Assembly (NCBI RefSeq): GCF_030012525.1
Contig: NZ_CP124855.1
Span: 2,170,001-2,234,000, forward strand
Origin: Chryseobacterium gotjawalense
GTDB lineage: Bacteria > Bacteroidota > Bacteroidia > Flavobacteriales > Weeksellaceae
Direction of reading: 5' to 3'
DNA: 64,000 bases
Shown: positions 26,000-34,762 of the stretch, piece after piece
How the letters are laid out: every line of letters starts with the position of its first letter
How positions within the stretch are numbered: position 1 is the stretch's first letter
Program-made: the position numbers and the translations under genes
Notes under the pieces: model-generated
Seen by the model: only the letters and a program-made list of their open reading frames with translations
Database searches by the model: none
What the model was told of the DNA's origin: nothing

Positions 26000-27028
26000 T
26001 TACATAAATTTATTTTCTACCAAATTCCAAAGTCGTTGTGCGTATTCGTCAACTTTACTCCAGTCTTTCCGGTAATAAATTTCGCTTAGATATTGTTTTG
26101 CTTCGTCCAAAGTATCGAAACTGTTTAGTTTTTCGATGGTTGATTTTAATTCTTCCTCATTGCCGGCAAATAAACTTTTGGCGAATGCTACTTTATCATT
26201 AAGGTCGAGTTTGAATTCAGTTTTTTTTCTTTCGGCCTGCATAAAATCTGTTTTAACATTCGATTTCACTAAACTTCCTTCATCACTTTGGTGGTCTTTA
26301 ATTTCAATTTCCTCTTCTAAAGAATCAATATCAAATAATTGTTGAACCATTTTCAGGCCTTTGATATTTGCGAGCTTGAATTTTTTCTCAGCTTGTTGGT
26401 GTGGACTTTCTCCTTTATCTTCGGGAATTTCAGTGGTATCTTCAGGTAAAGATTCGTGTTTACTGAATTGAACGATTTTTCTTCTCCGTTCCTCCATTTC
26501 CTCTAAATCTCTTTCTTTCTGCGCAACTCTCTCTGCATAATCAGCTTCCTGATGTTCAATAATTAAAGGGATTTCTTCTTCACTCCATAAATCTGATTCA
26601 GAAATGGTGTCTATTTGAATTTCATCATTTTGCTTTTCGATACTTTCAGAATGGAATGGATTATTGACCGTTTTCTCTTCGGTCTTAATTTCATCTTCGA
26701 AATCATTCAGTTCATTAGTGAACATTACTTCTTCTTCAATAGTATCATCGGCGAAATCATTTTCGTCAAATTCAACAGGTACAGTTTTCTCACCGATTAC
26801 TTTATTTTCATTAATAAATTGGTTGTCTGTACTTTCATCACTTAAAATCCGGGCAAAACTGTCCTCATTTTTTTCTAAAATTCTTAAAAAAGCGATTCTG
26901 TCTGTCACTTCGGTAAATAAATCCTGTTTCGCCAGAAGTTCATCTTTTGAATTAATTTTACAGAGTGTTTCGAGAATTGTTTTGGTTTCAAAAAAAATTT
27001 TATCGTGTATATCTTGGAGACTTTGCAT
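26000..27028 (-). CDS. Acidic protein of unknown function
   Basis: I do not recognise this 342-residue soluble protein. It lacks a signal peptide. The N-terminus (1-50) and C-terminus (about 215-342) look folded and helical; the C-terminal part contains FAKSLFAGNEEELKSTIEKL and YLSEIYYRKDWSKVDEYAQR. The middle (about 65-210) is a very acidic, low-complexity linker rich in Glu, Asp and Asn, with a helical stretch ERDLEEMEERRRK. It lies 17 bp upstream of the MurC-like gene and divergent from tdk. A link to cell wall recycling is possible from position only. Confidence 0.7.
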   Translation of the reverse strand: MQSLQDIHDKIFFETKTILETLCKINSKDELLAKQDLFTEVTDRIAFLRILEKNEDSFARILSDESTDNQFINENKVIGEKTVPVEFDENDFADDTIEEEVMFTNELNDFEDEIKTEEKTVNNPFHSESIEKQNDEIQIDTISESDLWSEEEIPLIIEHQEADYAERVAQKERDLEEMEERRRKIVQFSKHESLPEDTTEIPEDKGESPHQQAEKKFKLANIKGLKMVQQLFDIDSLEEEIEIKDHQSDEGSLVKSNVKTDFMQAERKKTEFKLDLNDKVAFAKSLFAGNEEELKSTIEKLNSFDTLDEAKQYLSEIYYRKDWSKVDEYAQRLWNLVENKFM

Positions 27029-27051
27029 ATCAGAATCTTATTAAATTTCCG

Positions 27052-27059
27052 TAATTTTG
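27052..27059 (+). promoter_or_regulatory. Putative promoter of the tdk operon
   Basis: TAATTTTG fits TAnnTTTG, 30 bp before the tdk ATG. Confidence 0.5.
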
Positions 27060-27089
27060 GGCTTTTAAATCTTACGGCTAAATTAACAA

Positions 27090-27680
27090 ATGTTTTTAGA
27101 AAATACAATAAATCACGCAAAACAAAGCGGCTGGATGGAAGTTATCTGCGGCTCGATGTTTTCGGGAAAAACTGAAGAGTTAATCCGGCGGTTACGGCGT
27201 GCAGAAATGGCAGGACAAAACGTAGAAATCTTTAAACCAAAACTGGACACAAGATATGCGGATGAAGACGTGGTTTCTCACAATCAGAATAAAATCCGCA
27301 GCACTCCTGTAGAAAGTCCAAGCGAAATTTTATTACTAGGATCTAACTGCGATGTGGTGGGAATTGATGAAGCTCAGTTTTTCGACGAAAGTATTGTAGA
27401 AGTTGCCAACAAATTGGCCAACAGCGGAATACGTGTTGTTATAGCCGGTTTGGATATGGATTTTATGGGCAGACCTTTTGGTCCAATACCGAACTTAATG
27501 GCGACCGCAGAATATGTGACGAAAGTGCACGCCATCTGCAAAAGAACCGGAAATCTCGCCAACCATTCTATGAGAACCTCTACCAATACAGATTTGGTGC
27601 AGTTGGGTGAAACTGAAAGTTATGAAGCCGTAAGCAGAAAAGTTTTCAATGAAGAGTTTCTGAACAACGAAAAAAAATGA
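27090..27680 (+). CDS. tdk: Thymidine kinase, type II
   Basis: Tdk phosphorylates thymidine in the salvage pathway. The 196-residue protein has the P-loop GSMFSGKTEELIRR (about 21-34), the Walker B/catalytic DEAQFFD (about 93-99), and the lasso region reached after TKVHAICKRTG. Of the four cysteines that bind zinc in classical type II kinases only one (AICKRTG) remains, so the structural zinc site appears lost. The stop overlaps the murF-alr start by 4 nt. Confidence 0.95.
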   Translation: MFLENTINHAKQSGWMEVICGSMFSGKTEELIRRLRRAEMAGQNVEIFKPKLDTRYADEDVVSHNQNKIRSTPVESPSEILLLGSNCDVVGIDEAQFFDESIVEVANKLANSGIRVVIAGLDMDFMGRPFGPIPNLMATAEYVTKVHAICKRTGNLANHSMRTSTNTDLVQLGETESYEAVSRKVFNEEFLNNEKK

Positions 27681-30121
27681 ATTACACGACCAAACAAATT
27701 GCAGAAATTACAGGATCCCAATTAATTGGTGACGAAAATCTGCATATTAAAAATATAGCGTACGACAGCAGAACTTTATTCTCGGTTACTGATACTGCAT
27801 TTCTTGCAATCAATACTTCAAAAAATTCGGGTGAAAAGTATATTCAGTCTGCTATAGAAAAGGGAATTGACATTATCATTTCTGAACATCATTTTCCACA
27901 ATATCAAAATATCACCTGGATTATTGTTGATAATTCTATAAAATTTCTCCAAAAAATCGCGAAATATCATCTTAAACAATTTGACCTAAAAACAATCGGA
28001 ATTACGGGCAGTAACGGTAAAACGATTGTTAAAGAATGGCTTTATCAATCGTTGTTTCATGATTATGCGACGGTGAAAAGTCCGAAGAGTTTCAATTCTC
28101 AGTTGGGTCTTCCGCTCTCTTTGCTTGAAATTAATAAAAAACATCAGTTAGGAATTTTTGAAGCGGGAATTTCAAAACCTGGCGAAATGATAATACTTGA
28201 AGCTATTTTCCCGCCACAAATCGGAATTCTTACCCACATCGGTTCTGCACATTCTTCAAATTTTAATTCTGTTGAAGAACTTATCGACGAAAAAATTAAA
28301 TTATTTGAAAATTCAGAAACAATCATTTTTAATGGAGATAATGAATTGGTTTATAATAAAATAACTGACCGTTATTCAAGTAAAAAATTAATCTCATTTG
28401 GCTTTAAAAACCGCAATAACGTCTTTATTAAAAATGATTGGAAAGACAAGTCCCAAGAGGTTTTAATTCAATATTTTGAAGAAGAATTTTCTGTTCCTAT
28501 CAATCAAAGAGATGAAGCTACAATAAGCAATGTTTTGTGTGTGATTTCAGTTTTGAAAGACTTCGGTTTTGATAATTCCAAAATTGTAGAGAAGTTGAAT
28601 TCTTTGAAATCAGTTGAAATGCGCCTGGAAAGCGTGAATGGAATTCGGGATAATCTCATTATCAATGATTCTTTCAATCTTGATCTGGATTCTTTGAAAA
28701 TTGCCTTTCAACATATTAATGAATATAAAAAACCGAATAAAGTTTTAATTCTGACCGATTTTGTGGAAGGTAAAAACGCCGACCAGCTATATCAGGAAGT
28801 TGCTTCTCTAACCAATGAGCAAAATTTTAATTCCGTCTTTCTAATCGGCAATGAAATCACTAAACTGGAAAGGTTATTTGATGCGAAAACTTTTACTTTT
28901 AGTAACACATCAGAACTTATTGATAACGTATATCTTAACCAAATAGAAGATCATTTAATTTTACTCAAAGGTGCACGGAAGTTTGAAATCGATAAAGTAA
29001 AATCTTATCTGGAGTTACAGAAACATGACACCGTCTTAGAAGTAAATTTAAATTCGATCCTTCACAACATTAATGTTCATAAAGCATTACTGAAACCTGA
29101 AACCAAAATGATGGCGATGGTAAAAGCGTATTCTTATGGCTTAGGCGGTTACGAAATTGCGGAATTTTTGCAGCATCATCACATCGATTATTTAGGTGTA
29201 GCTTATGCAGATGAAGGCGTAGATTTACGAAAAAACGGTATTACAACGCCGATTATGGTAATGAATCCGGAACAGCACAGTTACAATATCATCATCGATT
29301 ATAATCTGGAACCGGAAATTTATAGTTTTCGGGTGCTCGAACTGTTTAATGAAAAGCTGATTCAGAAGGGAATTCAGCATCGATATCCTATCCATATCAA
29401 ATTAGAGACGGGAATGCACCGTCTTGGTTTTAAGAAAGATGAATTGGGTCTGCTCATTGAAAAGTTGAACTCAATGAACGTAAAAGTAAAGTCTATTTTC
29501 AGTCATTTATCTTCATCTGATGATGATCAGGAAAACGAATATACTTTAGAACAAATTCATATCTTTAATGAAAATTCGCTGGCACTTATTCAAGGTTTGA
29601 AGGATCAGCCAATCAGACATATTCTTAATACTTCAGGAATTGTCAATTTCTCTGATTATCAATTCGATATGGTTCGGATTGGGATTGGAATGGTGGGGAT
29701 TTCTGCCAATGCGGAAATTAAAAAGCAGTTGAAAAGTGCAGTTACTTTTAAGACCGTTATTTCCCAAATATCGCTTGTAAATAAAGGCGAATCAGTGGGT
29801 TATAACCGAAAGTTTAAAGCATTGCAGAATACTAATATCGCTACAATTCCCGTTGGTTATGCAGATGGAATTCCAAGATTAATAGGAAATAATGCCGGTT
29901 TTGTAGGAATTCGAAACAAACTTTTCCCAATTGTTGGGAATGTCTGTATGGATATGATGATGATCGACATAGGAGATTTCGTAGCGAAAGAAGGTGAAGA
30001 AGTTATTATCTTTAACTCCAATCCATCGCTCGAAGACTTTGCCGCCTATTGTAAAACAATTTCTTATGAAGTTCTAACTTCAATATCAAGACGCGTTAAA
30101 CGCATTTATATCAAAGATTAA
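27677..30121 (+). CDS. Bifunctional MurF ligase / alanine racemase fusion
   Basis: The 814-residue protein is a fusion common in Bacteroidota. Residues 1 to about 440 are MurF-like (UDP-MurNAc-tripeptide:D-Ala-D-Ala ligase), with GITGSNGKTIVKEW at about 108 and LILTDFVEGKNADQ. Residues about 450-814 are alanine racemase, with the PLP lysine in MAMVKAYSYGLGGYE (about 479), the tyrosine in SVGYNRKF (about 715) and GNVCMDMMMIDIG. The ligase half lacks some usual MurF signatures such as a clear NAYNAN motif (here NDSFNLD), so its activity is less certain. It is coupled to tdk and abuts the next gene. Confidence 0.92.
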   Translation: MNYTTKQIAEITGSQLIGDENLHIKNIAYDSRTLFSVTDTAFLAINTSKNSGEKYIQSAIEKGIDIIISEHHFPQYQNITWIIVDNSIKFLQKIAKYHLKQFDLKTIGITGSNGKTIVKEWLYQSLFHDYATVKSPKSFNSQLGLPLSLLEINKKHQLGIFEAGISKPGEMIILEAIFPPQIGILTHIGSAHSSNFNSVEELIDEKIKLFENSETIIFNGDNELVYNKITDRYSSKKLISFGFKNRNNVFIKNDWKDKSQEVLIQYFEEEFSVPINQRDEATISNVLCVISVLKDFGFDNSKIVEKLNSLKSVEMRLESVNGIRDNLIINDSFNLDLDSLKIAFQHINEYKKPNKVLILTDFVEGKNADQLYQEVASLTNEQNFNSVFLIGNEITKLERLFDAKTFTFSNTSELIDNVYLNQIEDHLILLKGARKFEIDKVKSYLELQKHDTVLEVNLNSILHNINVHKALLKPETKMMAMVKAYSYGLGGYEIAEFLQHHHIDYLGVAYADEGVDLRKNGITTPIMVMNPEQHSYNIIIDYNLEPEIYSFRVLELFNEKLIQKGIQHRYPIHIKLETGMHRLGFKKDELGLLIEKLNSMNVKVKSIFSHLSSSDDDQENEYTLEQIHIFNENSLALIQGLKDQPIRHILNTSGIVNFSDYQFDMVRIGIGMVGISANAEIKKQLKSAVTFKTVISQISLVNKGESVGYNRKFKALQNTNIATIPVGYADGIPRLIGNNAGFVGIRNKLFPIVGNVCMDMMMIDIGDFVAKEGEEVIIFNSNPSLEDFAAYCKTISYEVLTSISRRVKRIYIKD

Positions 30122-32287
30122 ATGAAAAAATCTCTCATCTATTTATTATTTCTTTTTCTGAACATTTCTTTAAATGCACAGATTAAGGAAGGCTTTACTA
30201 TCCCTCGTAATCCCAAGATTGGTTTATCTCTTTCAGGTGGCGGAGCAAAAGGATTTGCGCATATTGGTGTTTTAAAGGTTCTGGATTCTTTAGGCGTGAA
30301 GGTCGATTACATTTCCGGAACGAGTATGGGCGCTATTGTTGGGGGACTATATGCTTCTGGTTATACCGGAAAAGAAATCGAAAAAATAGTGATGGACACC
30401 GACTTTTATTCGATTCTTGCTAATGAAAAAACGAGGCAGGAAACTACTTTTTTTAATAAATCGGTGGATAATTACATTTTAACAGTCCCTATAAAAAATG
30501 GGAAAATAAACGTTTTGCCAAAAGCCATTTCTACGGGTCAAAAGAATATCTATCTGCTGAAAGAACTCTTTAAAAACGTTTCTACCATCACCGATTTCTC
30601 TAAGTTACCGATTCCTTTTATGTGTGTGGCTACGAATCTTGAAAGTGGAGATATGAAGCTCTTTGAAAGCGGCGATCTGGTAACTGCTATTATGGCCAGT
30701 TCTGCTTTTCCGTCTTTAATGGATCCGGTAAAAATTGGGGACTCTCTATATATTGATGGAGCAATGACCATTAACTATCCATCTCAACCATTAAAAGACA
30801 AGGGGATCGATATCGTCATTGGAGTAGATTTGAGCCAGGGATTAGCCAGTCGGAAAGATTTACAATCTGCAATTTCAATATTAAATCAGGTGATTGATTT
30901 CGGAATTCAAAAAGAAACAAAAATCCAGTACAATTATACAGACATCAATATTCATCCAAATTTAGAAGGGATGGGAGCAACCAGTTACGATGCTAAAAAA
31001 GCCATTCTTGATTCCGGTTACGTAGAGGCCCAGAAATACATGCAGACCCTTTCATTATTGCCAAAAAAAGACCAACAATTGCTGCGCGCACCCATGAGTA
31101 CCATCTATTCTAACATCTATAAAATCGATAGCCTCATTCTTTTTAATGGCTATATTTTTAAAGAGAATTATGTCTTAGGTAAAATGAATTTAAAGGTTCC
31201 TTCCCTTCAAACTTATGGCGGAATCAACAAAATGATAGATAAATTATATGCGACAAATAACTACCGTTTAATCAATTATGATATCGTTCAGCAGGATAAT
31301 AAAAATTATCTGAAATTATATGTTACAGAAGATGACACGCGCTTCTTTTTACGTTTTGGATTGCATTATGATGAAATTTTCAAAACCGGATTAATGCTTA
31401 ATGCCACAGCCAAAAGACTTTTATTCCGAAATTCAACCGTTTCTCTGGATGTTGTAGTAGGCGACCGACCGCGGTATTATTTTAATTATTTTATCGACAA
31501 TGGTTACATTCCGGGCCTGGGTGTTTATGCATCAGGGTTATCATTGGAACTAAACGATGAAGCAGGTAATATTTATGATAAGTGGAACTGGTTTCGAAAT
31601 GAAATATTTATTCAATCGATTTGGCGCGATAAATACGCGGTCGGTGCTGGCTTAAGTAATGATTATTTTGAATCTAAACCCTTTGGAAGTTCAGACTTTA
31701 CCGCATCTGAGAATTATATCAATGCCTATGCTTTCATTAAAAGTGATACTCAGGATGACCGGAGTTTTCCTACCAAAGGTTTTTTATTGAGTGTAGAAGG
31801 AAAAGTTTTGGACATCCTGCATAAGTACGACGATGGCAAAACATTGCAGGCAAAAATAACTACGCAGTTAAATTTTCCTATCAATTCCTGGCTTACTTAC
31901 CGTCTTGGCTTAGTTGGAGGATTTACAATAGGTGATAATTTAAGTCCCTATTATAATTATCGTTTAGGAGGTATATTTGAGCAAAATTTAGGTAATTTAG
32001 TAAGTTTTCAAGGGTATCAATTCGGTGAGGTTATTGGCAGAAACATATTAAGTTCATCAAATATACTTCAGTTCAGGGTGGCAAAAAACTATTATATAGA
32101 TACCAATATTTCATTTGCTAACCTTTTTGATAACCATAATGTTGATGATATTTTCCATATATCAGAATCCTCAGCAGGACTTACGGCAGGTTATAAATCA
32201 CCTTTCGGACAAATAAAAATTAATTACAGTCAACCATTAAAAAATAGAAACGGGATTTTCAGCATAATTCTGGGACATTGGTTTTAA
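30122..32287 (+). CDS. Patatin-like phospholipase with outer membrane barrel (type Vd-like)
   Basis: The 721-residue protein begins with a signal peptide (about 1-19). Its patatin domain (about 30-300) contains the oxyanion loop LSGGGAKGFAHIG, the Ser in SGTSMGAIVGG (about 66) and the Asp in YIDGAMTINYP (about 216), a complete catalytic dyad. A POTRA-like segment (about 330-400) follows, then a beta-barrel (about 410-721) of the BamA/Omp85 type with RSFPTKGFLLSVEG. This is the layout of type Vd autotransporters such as PlpD, which secrete their own lipase domain. It starts one base after the murF-alr stop. Confidence 0.92.
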   Translation: MKKSLIYLLFLFLNISLNAQIKEGFTIPRNPKIGLSLSGGGAKGFAHIGVLKVLDSLGVKVDYISGTSMGAIVGGLYASGYTGKEIEKIVMDTDFYSILANEKTRQETTFFNKSVDNYILTVPIKNGKINVLPKAISTGQKNIYLLKELFKNVSTITDFSKLPIPFMCVATNLESGDMKLFESGDLVTAIMASSAFPSLMDPVKIGDSLYIDGAMTINYPSQPLKDKGIDIVIGVDLSQGLASRKDLQSAISILNQVIDFGIQKETKIQYNYTDINIHPNLEGMGATSYDAKKAILDSGYVEAQKYMQTLSLLPKKDQQLLRAPMSTIYSNIYKIDSLILFNGYIFKENYVLGKMNLKVPSLQTYGGINKMIDKLYATNNYRLINYDIVQQDNKNYLKLYVTEDDTRFFLRFGLHYDEIFKTGLMLNATAKRLLFRNSTVSLDVVVGDRPRYYFNYFIDNGYIPGLGVYASGLSLELNDEAGNIYDKWNWFRNEIFIQSIWRDKYAVGAGLSNDYFESKPFGSSDFTASENYINAYAFIKSDTQDDRSFPTKGFLLSVEGKVLDILHKYDDGKTLQAKITTQLNFPINSWLTYRLGLVGGFTIGDNLSPYYNYRLGGIFEQNLGNLVSFQGYQFGEVIGRNILSSSNILQFRVAKNYYIDTNISFANLFDNHNVDDIFHISESSAGLTAGYKSPFGQIKINYSQPLKNRNGIFSIILGHWF

Positions 32288-32290
32288 ATT

Positions 32291-32698
32291 ATGATACAGT
32301 ATTTCTTTGAAGACGTTGATCCAATAGAAATCACCACCAAAACGAGTGAGTGGTTAACAAAACTTATTACTTTAGAAGAAAAGAAAGTTGGCAAAATAAA
32401 CTACATTTTCTTATCGGATGAAGGATTGCTTAAAGTAAACCGGGATTTCCTGCAACACGATTATTACACCGACATCATCACGTTCGACTATGTGAAAGGC
32501 AAAACTATTTCGGCAGATATTTTTGTATCTTTGCCCCGCATTTCTGACAATGCGATATCGCATCAAAAAGATTTCAATTCAGAACTACACAGAGTTTTAG
32601 CCCACGGACTTCTTCATCTGTGTGGATATAAGGATAAAACAGACGAAGAAAAATCCGAAATGCGCAATAAAGAAGATTTCTATCTAAATATTTTTTAG
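32291..32698 (+). CDS. ybeY: Endoribonuclease YbeY (rRNA maturation)
   Basis: YbeY is a metal-dependent endoribonuclease in 16S rRNA 3' maturation and ribosome quality control. The 135-residue protein has the family start, HDYYTDIITFDY, and the metal motif HGLLHLCGYKD. The third ligand position is Asp where most YbeY proteins have His (HxxxHxxxxxD). It starts 3 bp after the patatin gene and is likely cotranscribed with it. Confidence 0.94.
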   Translation: MIQYFFEDVDPIEITTKTSEWLTKLITLEEKKVGKINYIFLSDEGLLKVNRDFLQHDYYTDIITFDYVKGKTISADIFVSLPRISDNAISHQKDFNSELHRVLAHGLLHLCGYKDKTDEEKSEMRNKEDFYLNIF

Positions 32699-32702
32699 AA
32701 GC

Positions 32703-32798
32703 TTAATCCCGCTGTCCGCTATATCTATTGTTCCGCCTTGGCCTGCCTTGAGCCAGCCGAAAGGCTACACAATAGGATGCCGCTTCCATCGGGGCTAA
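32703..32798 (-). repeat. Dispersed hairpin repeat family, copy 3
   Basis: Read on the minus strand this starts TTAGCCCCGATGGAAGCGG CATCCT, identical to copy 1 over that stretch. It has a long GC-rich central hairpin with outer arms CTATTGT/ACAATAG and ends AGCGGACAGCGGGATTAAG. It begins 4 bp after ybeY and lacks the TAGCTCCT end. Confidence 0.8.
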
Positions 32799-32828
32799 AG
32801 TGCAGAAATTTTAACCAAAATTTATTAA

Positions 32829-32844
32829 TGTTTCACGTGAAACA
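32829..32844. promoter_or_regulatory. parS site 1 (ParB-binding palindrome)
   Basis: TGTTTCACGTGAAACA is a perfect 16-bp palindrome identical to the widely conserved bacterial parS consensus, and it extends to a 20-bp palindrome at 32827-32846. It lies 14 bp before the mnmG ATG. ParB/Spo0J binds such sites near chromosome origins. Confidence 0.9.
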
Positions 32845-32858
32845 TTTAACACATCAAA

Positions 32859-34718
32859 ATGATAAACGAAATATACGACGTTATTGTAGTAGGCGCTGGA
32901 CACGCTGGTTCAGAAGCAGCAGCTGCTGCAGCCAACCTTGGTTCCAAAACCTTATTGATAACAATGAACATGCAGACCATCGGACAAATGTCTTGTAATC
33001 CAGCAATGGGCGGAATTGCAAAAGGACAGATTGTTCGCGAAATAGATGCCATGGGTGGTTATTCTGGAATCATTGCAGACAAATCTGCAATCCAATTCAA
33101 AATGCTTAATCTTTCTAAAGGTCCTGCAATGTGGTCTCCAAGAACACAAAATGATAGAATGCTATTTGCAGAAGAATGGAGAATTGCCCTTGAAAAAACG
33201 CCAAATCTGGATTTTTTCCAAGATATGGTGAAAAGCTTGATTATCGAAAATAACAGAGTTGCAGGTGTGATCACTTCTTTAGGCCTTCAAATAAGAGGAA
33301 AATCTGTAGTATTAACCAACGGAACATTTCTAAATGGATTAATTCACGTTGGTGATAAACAATTGGGTGGCGGCAGAATGGGAGAACCTCGCGCCTTCGG
33401 TATCACAGAACAATTGGTTACTCTCGGTTTTGAATCAGGCCGAATGAAAACTGGAACTCCTCCCAGAGTGGACGGAAGGTCACTGGACTACTCGAAAATG
33501 GAAGAACAAAAAGGAGACGAAAATCCTAAAAACTTCTCTTATCTGGAAAGCCCAAAATTAACCAAACAGATGAGCTGTCATATCGTTTACACGAATGAAA
33601 CCGTACATGAAATACTACGTGAAGGATTTGACAGAAGTCCAATGTTCAACGGTACCATTCAAAGTATAGGACCAAGATATTGCCCAAGTATTGAAGATAA
33701 AATCAATCGTTTTGCTGAGCGGGAGCGCCATCAGTTATTTGTAGAACCGGAAGGATGGAGAACGGTTGAAATTTACGTAAACGGTTTCAGTTCTTCACTC
33801 CCGGAAGATATTCAGATTAAAGCAATGCGACACATTCCCGGCTTTGCAAATGCGAAAGTATTTCGCCCAGGTTATGCTATTGAATATGATTACTTCCCTC
33901 CTACTCAGTTAAATCATACTTTAGAAACAAAGCTCATCGAAAACCTTTACTTTGCTGGTCAGATTAATGGAACAACGGGCTATGAAGAAGCAGCAGGACA
34001 AGGATTAATTGCAGGAATCAACGCACATAATAAAGTCTATGAAAAAGAAGCTTTTACTTTAAGCCGAGACGAAGCCTACATTGGCGTTTTAATCGATGAT
34101 CTCATCACAAAAGGAACTGATGAACCGTACCGTATGTTCACTTCGAGAGCTGAATACAGACTGTTACTAAGACAAGATAATGCTGATATCCGCCTCACCG
34201 AAAAATCTTACCATTTAGGCTTAGCAAGAGAAGAAAGACTTATAAAAGTACAGGATAAAATTGCAAAAAGTAATCAATTAGAGAGCTTTCTACGAGATAC
34301 TTCGTTAAAACCAGGAATTATTAATCCAATCCTTGAAAGTATTTCTTCCGCAGCGGTCGATCAGGCCTACAGGTCAGCTCAGATTTTAACCAGACCAAAT
34401 ATGACTTTAGCAAAATTAGAAGAAATTGATTTTATTAAAGAAGCGACCCAACAGTATTCTACCGAAGTAAAGGAACAGGCTGAAATCAATATTAAATACA
34501 AAGGATATATTGAGAAAGAAAGAGATAACGTTGCCAAATTATCGCGCCTGGAAACTATCAAGATTGCAGACGATTTCAATTATGATAATTTAAAATCACT
34601 CTCTGCAGAAGCGAAACAAAAGTTCAATAAAATACGACCAAAAACGATTGCACAGGCAGCAAGAATTAGCGGTGTGTCCCCTGCTGATATTAATATTTTA
34701 TTAATCTATTTAAAATAA
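32859..34718 (+). CDS. mnmG: tRNA uridine-5-carboxymethylaminomethyl modification enzyme MnmG
   Basis: MnmG (GidA) with MnmE modifies C5 of wobble uridine 34 in tRNAs. The 619-residue flavoprotein has the FAD motif VVGAGHAGSEAAAAAANLG (about 8-26) and NPAMGGIAKGQIVREIDAMG. It also has LSKGPAMWSPRTQ, the cysteine motifs LTKQMSCHIVYTN and GPRYCPSIEDK, YFAGQINGTTGYEEAAGQG, and the C-terminal helical domain ending SGVSPADINILLIYL. It is flanked on both sides by parS palindromes, the second starting directly after its stop. Confidence 0.97.
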   Translation: MINEIYDVIVVGAGHAGSEAAAAAANLGSKTLLITMNMQTIGQMSCNPAMGGIAKGQIVREIDAMGGYSGIIADKSAIQFKMLNLSKGPAMWSPRTQNDRMLFAEEWRIALEKTPNLDFFQDMVKSLIIENNRVAGVITSLGLQIRGKSVVLTNGTFLNGLIHVGDKQLGGGRMGEPRAFGITEQLVTLGFESGRMKTGTPPRVDGRSLDYSKMEEQKGDENPKNFSYLESPKLTKQMSCHIVYTNETVHEILREGFDRSPMFNGTIQSIGPRYCPSIEDKINRFAERERHQLFVEPEGWRTVEIYVNGFSSSLPEDIQIKAMRHIPGFANAKVFRPGYAIEYDYFPPTQLNHTLETKLIENLYFAGQINGTTGYEEAAGQGLIAGINAHNKVYEKEAFTLSRDEAYIGVLIDDLITKGTDEPYRMFTSRAEYRLLLRQDNADIRLTEKSYHLGLAREERLIKVQDKIAKSNQLESFLRDTSLKPGIINPILESISSAAVDQAYRSAQILTRPNMTLAKLEEIDFIKEATQQYSTEVKEQAEINIKYKGYIEKERDNVAKLSRLETIKIADDFNYDNLKSLSAEAKQKFNKIRPKTIAQAARISGVSPADINILLIYLK

Positions 34719-34734
34719 TGTTTCACGTGAAACA
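34719..34734. promoter_or_regulatory. parS site 2 (ParB-binding palindrome)
   Basis: A second perfect TGTTTCACGTGAAACA begins at the base after the mnmG stop codon, with the 20-bp palindrome at 34717-34736 including the last two stop bases. It is identical to site 1 and 1,890 bp away. Confidence 0.9.
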
Positions 34735-34762
34735 TTTATAAATTATACTTGCTCTCTCATCT

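Noticed and set aside
32738..32998. Plus-strand frame of 86 codons covering repeat copy 3 and parS site 1
   Set aside because: It overlaps the real mnmG start in another frame and consists largely of repeat sequence.
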